Position numbers and translations under genes: made by a program. Under the pieces are notes generated by a model. It saw only the letters and a list, made by a program, of their open reading frames with translations. It did no database searches and was not told the origin of the DNA. Positions 1-6,925 of a DNA stretch of 10,556 nucleotides are shown one piece after another (the stretch's first letter is position 1; every line of letters starts with the position of its first letter). Source of the DNA: CAYGBW01 sp964348185 (GTDB taxonomy: Bacteria > Desulfobacterota > BSN033 > WVXP01); contig CAYGBW010000149.1 in the NCBI GenBank assembly GCA_964348185.1, positions 1 through 10,556 on the forward strand, written 5' to 3'.

Positions 1-57
1 GGGTCGGGGGCGTTTTTCAGTGACGACTCCCCAATGTTCGTTCACTCCAGAGACCAC
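1..57 (-). CDS. Possible start of a further gene, cut by the window edge
   Basis: After the TAG of the NTF2-like gene the same frame stays open to the edge of the window. A GTG at 57-55 has AGGGGA 8 bases upstream and would begin MVSGVNEHWGVVTEKRPRP; a second GTG lies at 45. Only 19 codons are visible, so this could be chance. The product is not recognised. Confidence 0.25.
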   Translation of the reverse strand, partial: MVSGVNEHWGVVTEKRPRP

Positions 58-69
58 AGTCAAATTCCC

Positions 70-570
70 CTATTTTTTCAAGACCTCTACCACTTCAAAT
101 TCGCTGAAAAGCCATTTACCTTCGATTCTCTCCAGCACACATTCAAATTCGTGAGCTTCATGGACAGATTCTCCCAGAGTCGTCTTGCCCGTCAGCTTGG
201 CCGTTAAGACGACCCTTGCTCTCCCATCGTCCGGAAAGTCAATGTCAAAATCATGAAATTCCAGTGAGAGTTTTGAGAATTGTGCACGGCCGCGGGCCGC
301 ATAGCTGGATATCTCTTCGGGAGTATAACTACCCGAAAGTGAGGGGAGATGGGTTTTGAGTCTGCAGTTCTCGGCGAACAGGTCACCGAGGCTTTGGATT
401 TTATGGGCCATCGTGAAAGCGCTTTCGCCGGGATCCTTTGACACCTTTTCCGAGAGCAAATCAAACTGCTTCCTGACCCGCTTTTCCTCACTTTGAATGG
501 AGCAGACTCCAGCCAAAATGCCGATTATCACAATCGATACGCCGATGATGATGGGTTTGACTTTCACCAT
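70..570 (-). CDS. Membrane-anchored protein with probable NTF2-like domain
   Basis: 166 residues, function unknown. After a short basic start (MVKVK), residues 7-25 form one hydrophobic segment, either a membrane anchor or an uncleaved or slowly cleaved signal. The cysteine at 23 follows AGV, which is not an acceptable lipobox, so it is probably not a lipoprotein. The remainder would face the periplasm: helical, charged residues at about 27-75, then alternating strands, ending with LERIEGKWLFSEFEVVEVL. That helix-then-sheet order and the ending GKW-(hydrophobic)-x-x-F-E-V resemble NTF2-like (SnoaL-type) folds; this is a fold guess, not a recognised family. No catalytic residues stand out. The ATG overlaps the end of the signal peptidase gene (ATGGTGA) and has GGGGGTG 6 bases upstream, so the pair is probably translated together. 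It could be a partner or a substrate of the peptidase. Confidence 0.85.
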   Translation of the reverse strand: MVKVKPIIIGVSIVIIGILAGVCSIQSEEKRVRKQFDLLSEKVSKDPGESAFTMAHKIQSLGDLFAENCRLKTHLPSLSGSYTPEEISSYAARGRAQFSKLSLEFHDFDIDFPDDGRARVVLTAKLTGKTTLGESVHEAHEFECVLERIEGKWLFSEFEVVEVLKK

Positions 571-1139
571 AACGGCACCCCCACGATACGGTTGATCGAA
601 GTCTGTCCGAAATAATGATCTTCTATTGGCATACTCCGGTTATCACCCACAACATACACGGACCCCTTTTCGACTCTCCTCGGTGGAAGATTCCAGTCAC
701 AGGGATACCGGACATAGGGTTCATCAACCGGCTTTCCATCAACAAACAGTTTCCCATCACGGAATTCAACCCGCTCGCCCTCGACCGCCACCACACGTTT
801 GAGCAGCATCACCTTGTTCCCAGCAAAACGTACCGTCACCACGTCGGACCTTCTCGGCTCGGAAAACAGATAGCCTAGCCTCCAAGAGAAGTTGACGCCT
901 CCGTTACGATATGTGGGCTCCATACTGGATCCCCTGATACGGAAGGGAAGGCAGACGTGACCGAAAAACAGATAGGCAAAGAGCCCCACAACGAAAACCC
1001 TGATTAGGAACCTGGGTGTTGGGCGGGGTAAGAAGAACTGGCGAATCCTATTATTTGTCGTCATCGTCTTGAAACCCACCGAATCCATGCGAAAATGGGG
1101 CCAAACCTCCACTGGCCTTTCACACGCGACAGTTGACAT
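564..1139 (-). CDS. lepB: Signal peptidase I (S26 family), short form
   Basis: Predicted membrane serine protease with a Ser-Lys dyad that removes signal peptides from exported proteins. One N-terminal transmembrane segment spans about residues 44-66. Box B is RGSSMEPTY with nucleophile Ser72; the catalytic lysine is Lys114 in MLLKRVVAVEGE (box D). Box E begins correctly (VVGDNR, 163-168) but continues SMPIEDHYFG, so the usual S-x-D-S-R is missing (see findings). The chain ends right after box E at IVGVPLW. The interval given is the longest frame. ATG 1064 (residue 26, MTTNNRIRQFF) is likely the true start: it lies close to the membrane segment and has GGTGGG 10 bases upstream, while ATG 1139 has no recognisable ribosome binding site and adds a 25-residue head of no evident function. 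A 108 bp spacer follows recD. The stop overlaps the next gene by 7 bp. Family assignment is firm; whether this is the housekeeping peptidase or a specialised paralogue is unknown. Confidence 0.92.
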   Translation of the reverse strand: MSTVACERPVEVWPHFRMDSVGFKTMTTNNRIRQFFLPRPTPRFLIRVFVVGLFAYLFFGHVCLPFRIRGSSMEPTYRNGGVNFSWRLGYLFSEPRRSDVVTVRFAGNKVMLLKRVVAVEGERVEFRDGKLFVDGKPVDEPYVRYPCDWNLPPRRVEKGSVYVVGDNRSMPIEDHYFGQTSINRIVGVPLW

Positions 1140-1247
1140 AACCCGTAGGTTTGGGCAATCCCGCTAAAGGGAGTGAGAGAATGGACTCTAGATCCCCTGT
1201 TGACTCTCGCGGCATAGCCGTATCGTCAGCCCATCCGAGGGTATGGA

Positions 1248-3089
1248 TCAAGTTGCCCACAGGGCATCGCGGAGGCCGGAGGTTCGTTCGGTACGTCGGG
1301 AGACTGCAGACCGGAGAATATCCTCTGTGCACCGCACCTGAACACGTTCCCTGGCACGGGTGATCCCCGTGTACATGAGCTCCCGTGTCAGTACCGGGGA
1401 GTCCCTATCTGGCAAAAGCAGGAGGACCTTATCAAATTCTGATCCCTGGCTCTTGTGAACGGTCATGGCGTAGGCGGTTTCACTCTCGGGTAGCCTGATG
1501 GGATTGAACGTCCTCACCGTGCGGTCTGGGGCCGGAAAGCATACGCGAAGATCATCGTTCGCCTCGGGGTCCGGTAGCACGATTCCAACATCGCCATTGA
1601 AAAGTTGGAGATTATAGTCATTTCTGGTAACCAAAACCGGGCGACCGCGGTACCATCTTTGGTCAGGTTTTATGACTCTCTCCTTCCTGAGGATTTGCTC
1701 TACCACCGAATTGAGTGCAACCACCCCGTAGGGGCCTTCGCGGAGGGCACAGAGAATCCGAAACCGATCGAATCGCTCAAATACCTCCCAAGGGTCTTCG
1801 GCTCTCAAGTAATCATGAAAACCCTCTACTGCCCAGTCTCTGATGGCTCCAGACAAAGCCTCGGGCCTGGGGAGTTCGCTAAACGCAATATCTCCGTAAC
1901 CCCTGCTTGCCCCAACCGTCAGAACGAGATCACAGTCCCCGGCATTCACTGCCCGGCTCACCGCACCGATACCGCTTTCACTCCCAAAGCGATAGCTCTT
2001 TTGGAGCTCGACAACACAGTCCTGCATCGCGCCGGGATCCTCCGGCTTGGACGGTATGTCGATCTCGTAGCCAGTGACCCTTTTGAAATCATCAGAGAAG
2101 CGTTTTGAGAAGCCGTGGAAGGTCCCGGTATCACAGATATCGCCGAGAACCGCCCCTGCCTCTACCGAGGCAAGCTGATCTTTATCTCCGAGAAGTATTA
2201 GCCGGGCTTGGGGGCGAAGGGCCTGGACGAGCTTGGACATCAAGGGTAGGTCTCCCATGGAAGCCTCATCAACCACCACGACATCAAAGGGCAGCGGGTT
2301 TTTCGCATCGTGTCGGAAATAAGGAGAGTCCGAAATGCTTCCGAGCAGCCGATGTATGGTTGAGGCCTCCCCGGGGATTGCCTCCTTGACACTGTCATGA
2401 CAATTGAGGTTCTCCTTGACCTGTGCGATCGCCTGCTGCAATCTTGCCGCAGCTTTTCCGGTTGGAGCGGCAAGGGCAATCCGAAGTTTTTTTGACCCGG
2501 CCTGCTCGATAAGAAGTGCCAGTATTTTCCCAACCGTGGTGGTCTTGCCCGTCCCAGGCCCGCCGGAAATGACAGAGAATCTCTTGGTCAAAGCGCTAAA
2601 GGCAGCCACCTTCTGCCAGTCGATTCCGTCGGTATCGCCCCCGGGAAAGAGCCGCACCAATCCCTCTCTCAGGACCGTAAGATCGATATTTCCATCGTCT
2701 TCACCAACACGTCTCCGGATAGAATCTGCCAGTCTTTCCTGGTAGTCCCAGTAACGGTACAAGTAGAGCCTCGAGTGTTCATCAAAAATCAGAGGCTTGT
2801 ACTCACCCGGCGCACCCACCACAGAGCACTCCCTCAGCTTCTTGCGCCAGTCAGGCAACTGAGGGCAGACAACAGGGTCCTGCTCTTCCTCACACAAGGG
2901 TTTGCCCTCCAGAACGGAAAGGTCAAGGCAGATGTGGCCCTGTCTCGTGGAGCCGCTCACGAGAGCCGCTGCAAGAGACACCTCCAAAACATCCCGACCA
3001 GCAAGTCTGGCCATGAAGTTGGCAAAATGGATGTCCAGGTGAGAGAGGATCCCCCTTTCGAAGAGACGATCGAGATCTTCCTTTTTCAC
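1248..3089 (-). CDS. recD: RecBCD subunit RecD, 5'-3' helicase (exodeoxyribonuclease V alpha chain)
   Basis: RecD is the fast 5'-3' superfamily 1B helicase of RecBCD and is needed for its nuclease activity and chi control. At 613 residues it matches E. coli RecD (608). The N-terminal domain (1-about 115), including LSHLDIHFANFMARLAGRD, resembles the E. coli segment that docks on RecC. Walker A is GGPGTGKTTT (176-185, Lys182, matching E. coli Lys177). Motif II is VVVDEASM (271-278), motif III is LLGDKDQLASVEAG (299-312), motif V includes AMTVHKSQGSEFD (541-553) and motif VI is LMYTGITRARERV (571-583). The start is GTG; an in-frame TAG two codons upstream excludes any longer protein. The ribosome binding site is weak (GGAAATGGG). 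The gene is separated from recB by 182 bp, whereas E. coli recB and recD overlap. The RecD2 type is unlikely, since the length and N-terminus fit RecD of RecBCD and the gene sits with recBC. Confidence 0.97.
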   Translation of the reverse strand: MKKEDLDRLFERGILSHLDIHFANFMARLAGRDVLEVSLAAALVSGSTRQGHICLDLSVLEGKPLCEEEQDPVVCPQLPDWRKKLRECSVVGAPGEYKPLIFDEHSRLYLYRYWDYQERLADSIRRRVGEDDGNIDLTVLREGLVRLFPGGDTDGIDWQKVAAFSALTKRFSVISGGPGTGKTTTVGKILALLIEQAGSKKLRIALAAPTGKAAARLQQAIAQVKENLNCHDSVKEAIPGEASTIHRLLGSISDSPYFRHDAKNPLPFDVVVVDEASMGDLPLMSKLVQALRPQARLILLGDKDQLASVEAGAVLGDICDTGTFHGFSKRFSDDFKRVTGYEIDIPSKPEDPGAMQDCVVELQKSYRFGSESGIGAVSRAVNAGDCDLVLTVGASRGYGDIAFSELPRPEALSGAIRDWAVEGFHDYLRAEDPWEVFERFDRFRILCALREGPYGVVALNSVVEQILRKERVIKPDQRWYRGRPVLVTRNDYNLQLFNGDVGIVLPDPEANDDLRVCFPAPDRTVRTFNPIRLPESETAYAMTVHKSQGSEFDKVLLLLPDRDSPVLTRELMYTGITRARERVQVRCTEDILRSAVSRRTERTSGLRDALWAT

Positions 3090-3129
3090 GATCTACCCAT
3101 TTCCGTGCCATCCATCGCATGTGACCATG

Positions 3130-3170
3130 AGGTCTGAGGACCGCTCCGCTGTCGCTTCGCTCAAGGTCTG
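3130..3170. repeat. Short direct repeat AGGTCTG flanking an AGCG-rich run
   Basis: AGGTCTG occurs at 3130-3136 and 3164-3170 on the plus strand, 34 bases apart. Between them, 3141-3162 is built from GCTC, GCT and GCTT units (AGCG-like on the minus strand). It falls in the recB-recD spacer. No insertion sequence, clear hairpin or known regulatory motif is associated with it. Confidence 0.3.
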
Positions 3171-3200
3171 GGGCTTGATGTTTTTTGCCTCCAACCTCAA

Positions 3201-3217
3201 GTCTGCAGCAGGCAGAC
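3201..3217 (-). other. Perfect stem-loop in the recB-recD spacer
   Basis: On the minus strand GTCTGC-CTGCT-GCAGAC forms a perfect 6 bp stem with a 5-base loop, about 54 bases after the recB stop and about 110 before the recD start. It is followed by TTGAGGTTGGAGG rather than a T-run, so it is not a standard terminator. It could affect message stability, cause partial attenuation or be incidental. Confidence 0.45.
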
Positions 3218-3271
3218 GATCCTCCACTCAGAAGACCACCGGGTTCCCATCGAAATTCTCTGTGCCGCTCT

Positions 3272-6200
3272 TTACGCTCCCCCGTGCTCTTTCTTACGGT
3301 CTATCAGGCTCTCACAGAGTGCGTTTATCAGTTCTCCGGATGGCCTGTCCCTGTATATGCCATAGTCCGGTCCCTGGTCCGGATCGACTCCGCGCAGGAA
3401 TATGTAATAGACCCCTCCAAAGTGCGTTTCATAATCATAGCTCGGGAGGCGAAGGCTCAGGTACTGGTTCAGGGCAACGGTGTATATGTGGTACTGAAGC
3501 GTGTAGAGTTCCTCCCTCATGGCCCTGGCCAGGCAGTCTTGACCATAGTCTTCCACCCTGCTTCCGAGGAAATTCGATTTCCAATCAACGAGGTAGAACC
3601 GCTCTTCGAACTGGAAGACCATATCCATGAATCCCTTCATAAATCCTCTGACAGGGAAAAATCTCAGCCCTCCGTCAAACTCAGAAAGTTCTGCCGGAAG
3701 ATCCGATCCGGCACACTCTTCAAATATGCCTCTTAGCGAGTTCGGAGAGATGGGTTTCAGGGGGAAATAGAATTCAAGCTCGTTGAGCCGATCCTTATTC
3801 TGGATGCGGGATAGGGTAAGGCCTATCCGGTCCGGGTCGAGCGGCGCGGAAAGCACTTTCTGGATCATTTCGCAGAGGGTTTCCTGCCATGCAAGTTGAA
3901 AGCCGTGATCTGTGAGTCTATCGGCCACAAGTTCCTCCATGGGAGAGGTGCCTTCCAGCGCAAAATCTAGGTGCTCAAATATGTCGTGAAGAAGCGTCCC
4001 TGCCCTTGCTCCTCTTGGAAATGAAAAGATTCCAGAAGGCTCCTCCTCGACGCCTGGTTCTCCAAGACCCGCTTGATCATCGGATTCGACCCGCCGGATT
4101 GCATCACGGTCCGCCAGCTCTGCAACGTGCGGCCGCTCAGACACCGATACTAGCGAGGAAAAACTCGAAATGTGCCAATTCCGATCTATCTGTCCGGAAA
4201 ACTCCCGACAGGTGAGTTCGACCCTGTCGGCTGGCAATACTGAATATTCTCCACCCCCTTCCGTGTCCATCTCAGAGAGCCTGATGGTCCCACGAGCCCT
4301 GTCCCGGACAGCTTTCAACTCCCGGCACACATCTTCGTCGCTCAGTGTCAGAAACCTCCCTGCTGTTGCATTCATGGTGTCTTCTGGTTCCCCCGAGCTG
4401 GGTTGATGAAGGAGGTAGGCTGGCGCGGAAGTCTCCGCTTCGTTGAAGCGCCCCCAGACGACGTAACAGCGGTTCCTTGCTCGCGTCAAGGCCACGTAGA
4501 AGAGGCGCAGGTTCTCTGCCAGCAGTTCCTTTTCGGCAAGCACGCGGTGTTCCTCGATGCCTTCAGAGCCAAGATCGAGAGTCAGCCTCATGTTGTCGGA
4601 CTCATCGTGGAAAGCAAAAGGGCCATCTGAGTTTCTGATTTTTGAGTCGGCCCAGGAGAACGGGCAGAACACGACAGGGTACTCAAGGCCCTTGCTCTTG
4701 TGGATGGTCACGAGTTTTACGGCACTGTCATCGCTTTCCAAACGCAGCTGATGTTCCTCTAACCGCGGCGCGCTCGGATCCCTCTGCTCTGAAAGCCATT
4801 TCAAAAGTCCCGCCATACCGAGCTTTCTCTCGACCGATGCCTGTTGAAGGACTTCGACGAGATGCAAGACATTCGTGCTCCGGCGCTCTCCGTCAGAAAA
4901 AGCCATGAGCCGGGGAAGAATCCCTTGTTCTGACATGAAATGCCGGAACATCTGGATGAAGCCGCGATCGTTCCACCGGTCGTGATAACTCTTGAACTTA
5001 ACCAGCCACCCCTCCAATATGGGTTCATTCTCTGGCCGCACCTCCAGCGCTTCTCCCTCTATTCCCATCATTTCTGTGGCCAGAGCCGCCCTGAGGCGCC
5101 TCGCGCTTTTCGGCTCAGCCATGGCTGCGAGGATCCTCTCCACTTCGAGGGCCTCAGCCGAGTCGAAAAGGTTTGCTGTGCTGTAGAGAACGTTTGGGAT
5201 TTTGAGTTGCAACAAGGCCTTCTGCATCTGGCAGGCCTCGTCGTTTTTCCGAACCAGAACGGCGATATCCCTCTCGCCCAGCGGCCTTTCCCCCAAAATA
5301 GCTCTTTTCTCCCTGCCGAGGTGGAGGAGAAGAGAGATTTCCGTTGCAACGGCCCTGTAAATAAGCTCCCGCGCTTGTGTCTTGCCCAGAACCTTTCCCC
5401 TATCCGTCACCTTGCTGGCATTGAGGAACAGCAGCTGAAGGGGCGGCTCGCACTCTCCGTCTATCGTAAGGATCTCTCTGTCTTTCCTGGGCGCCGGCTT
5501 GGCCGGTTGAAACTGGATCTCATCGTACACAAAGGGACGCTCTGCGTTGACAAAGACCGTATTGACTGCAGCGATCAACTCGGGCTCCGACCGCCAGTTT
5601 TCCCCGAGGGTGTATCGGATCTTCACATCTCTTGAGGCCTCCATGTACGTGAAGATATCAGCGCCCCGGAAGCTGTATATGGCCTGCTTTGGATCGCCAA
5701 TCAGGAAAAGGACGTTGTTTTCACTCTCGAAAACTCTCTTGAAGATCGCATACTGGATCGGATCCGTATCCTGAAATTCGTCGATCAGAGCCGCCTTGAA
5801 TTTCATCCGAATCGCTTTCGCAAGCTCCTGCCCACCGGGTTCCTCCAGGGCACGCCACAGGTTGATGAGGAGATCGTCAAAGGATTGAACGTTTTTCTCC
5901 CTTTTCCTCTTGGCAAGCTCCTCTTGCATGTATCGAAATAGCCCCGCCTTCAGGCCCAGAAAGCGCTGGTCGAACGCCTCCTCGAGCTCTTTCGCCTTTC
6001 CCATCAGCTCGTCGCAGAGATCAAAAAAGGGATGACCGGGAGGGGCAAAACCCTGCCTTACCGACCCGTTGAGTGCACTCGAGGTAAATTTCCTGAGGCT
6101 CTCGGACAGCTCTGGATTGCTCCCCCCTGATGCTACGTAGTCATCCATGCTCCGGATCCAGCCCGGGATACTCGCCATTCTGTATATGTTCCTCTTCAAA

Positions 6201-6925
6201 CCCTCATCAGAGGTCAGAATATCTTCGACTTCGGCTCTTGCTGAGGACCAGGCCGTGCGAAGCTTGTCAAAACAGGTCCGAAATGCGGTTTCCTGGGAAG
6301 CGGTGTCTCGAATGTCAACCTCAGGAGTGACCTTCACATAGGGCTGACCGGCCCGTCCACTAGCCAGGGAGAGGAGATCATCCGGGGTGAATTTCTTGTT
6401 CATCGTGTAGTTCACGAAAGCTGGGGTCGCGCCGTAGAGATGTCGGCGCCAGAAATCATCCACGATTCCCCGCTTGATATCTTCCTCGTAAGTCACGAGC
6501 TCGGTATCGAACAGACTGCCGCTTTCAAAGGCGTTCTCATGCAGCATTCTCCGGCAGAAGCCATGGATGGTTAATATGGCCGCCTGGTCAAAATCCCTTA
6601 GTGCCTCCCTGAGGGCTTCCTGTGCCCGCACCGAGTCGGTGTGTCTCTTGGCCAGATCGTCCAGAAATCTATTCTCACTCTTTCCCCGGGAGAATGCTGC
6701 GGTGGCTTCCCGCAGTGCGGCCCGGATCCTGTCTCTGAGTGCCTCGGTGGCAGCCTCGGTAAAGGTGACGACGAGTATCTCGCTCACGGGGAGATCCTTC
6801 TCCAGGATGAGCCTCAGAAACAGCCCGGTAAGGGCGTAGGTCTTTCCCGTCCCGGCACTGGCCTCGATGAGGTTTGTGCCTTCAAGGGGGCTTTGCAAAG
6901 GATCAAAAGGCTTAAATCCTGTCAT
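3272..6925 (-). CDS. recB: RecBCD subunit RecB, helicase-nuclease (exodeoxyribonuclease V beta chain)
   Basis: RecB is the 3'-5' superfamily 1 helicase and the only nuclease of RecBCD, and it loads RecA after chi. The protein has 1217 residues, against 1180 in E. coli. Walker A is EASAGTGKT (21-29, Lys28). Motif II is IDEFQDTDPIQ (381-391), motif III is IGDPKQAIYSFRGAD (409-423), motif V is VTIHKSKGLEYP (739-750) and motif VI is LFYVALTRAR (808-817). The C-terminal nuclease domain keeps His980 in GTLLHDIFEHLDF, Glu1051, Asp1101 in KGFMDMVF, Asp1114 and Lys1116 in VDWKSN, and Gln1144 and Tyr1148. These match E. coli His956, Glu1020, Asp1067, Asp1080, Lys1082, Gln1110 and Tyr1114, so both activities should be intact. 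The ATG lies inside the end of recC. The nearest Shine-Dalgarno-like bases are poor (GAGGCGGATAGAAGAG directly upstream), which suggests coupling to recC. An acidic, poorly conserved linker near 930-965 joins helicase and nuclease and may account for part of the extra length. Confidence 0.98.
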   Translation of the reverse strand: MTGFKPFDPLQSPLEGTNLIEASAGTGKTYALTGLFLRLILEKDLPVSEILVVTFTEAATEALRDRIRAALREATAAFSRGKSENRFLDDLAKRHTDSVRAQEALREALRDFDQAAILTIHGFCRRMLHENAFESGSLFDTELVTYEEDIKRGIVDDFWRRHLYGATPAFVNYTMNKKFTPDDLLSLASGRAGQPYVKVTPEVDIRDTASQETAFRTCFDKLRTAWSSARAEVEDILTSDEGLKRNIYRMASIPGWIRSMDDYVASGGSNPELSESLRKFTSSALNGSVRQGFAPPGHPFFDLCDELMGKAKELEEAFDQRFLGLKAGLFRYMQEELAKRKREKNVQSFDDLLINLWRALEEPGGQELAKAIRMKFKAALIDEFQDTDPIQYAIFKRVFESENNVLFLIGDPKQAIYSFRGADIFTYMEASRDVKIRYTLGENWRSEPELIAAVNTVFVNAERPFVYDEIQFQPAKPAPRKDREILTIDGECEPPLQLLFLNASKVTDRGKVLGKTQARELIYRAVATEISLLLHLGREKRAILGERPLGERDIAVLVRKNDEACQMQKALLQLKIPNVLYSTANLFDSAEALEVERILAAMAEPKSARRLRAALATEMMGIEGEALEVRPENEPILEGWLVKFKSYHDRWNDRGFIQMFRHFMSEQGILPRLMAFSDGERRSTNVLHLVEVLQQASVERKLGMAGLLKWLSEQRDPSAPRLEEHQLRLESDDSAVKLVTIHKSKGLEYPVVFCPFSWADSKIRNSDGPFAFHDESDNMRLTLDLGSEGIEEHRVLAEKELLAENLRLFYVALTRARNRCYVVWGRFNEAETSAPAYLLHQPSSGEPEDTMNATAGRFLTLSDEDVCRELKAVRDRARGTIRLSEMDTEGGGEYSVLPADRVELTCREFSGQIDRNWHISSFSSLVSVSERPHVAELADRDAIRRVESDDQAGLGEPGVEEEPSGIFSFPRGARAGTLLHDIFEHLDFALEGTSPMEELVADRLTDHGFQLAWQETLCEMIQKVLSAPLDPDRIGLTLSRIQNKDRLNELEFYFPLKPISPNSLRGIFEECAGSDLPAELSEFDGGLRFFPVRGFMKGFMDMVFQFEERFYLVDWKSNFLGSRVEDYGQDCLARAMREELYTLQYHIYTVALNQYLSLRLPSYDYETHFGGVYYIFLRGVDPDQGPDYGIYRDRPSGELINALCESLIDRKKEHGGA

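Noticed and set aside
1120..1247. Minus-strand frame continuing between recD and the signal peptidase gene
   Set aside because: It starts inside recD in another frame, has no ribosome binding site and no recognisable product. The spacer also shows only weak 4 bp dyads and no T-run, so no terminator is called.
3172..3246. Small minus-strand frame in the recB-recD spacer (starting ATGGGAACC, 17 codons)
   Set aside because: No ribosome binding site, too short, and it ends within the stem-loop region; nothing supports translation.
4940..5635. Plus-strand open frame of 231 codons inside recB
   Set aside because: Antisense to the RecB helicase domain, with no recognisable protein features. The same applies to the plus-strand frame at 8100-8834 inside recC and the one at 3185-3736 over the recB end.
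6912..6925. A ptrA-like metalloprotease between recC and recB, as in E. coli
   Set aside because: The two genes overlap by 14 bp, so nothing lies between them; E. coli's interposed protease gene is simply absent here.
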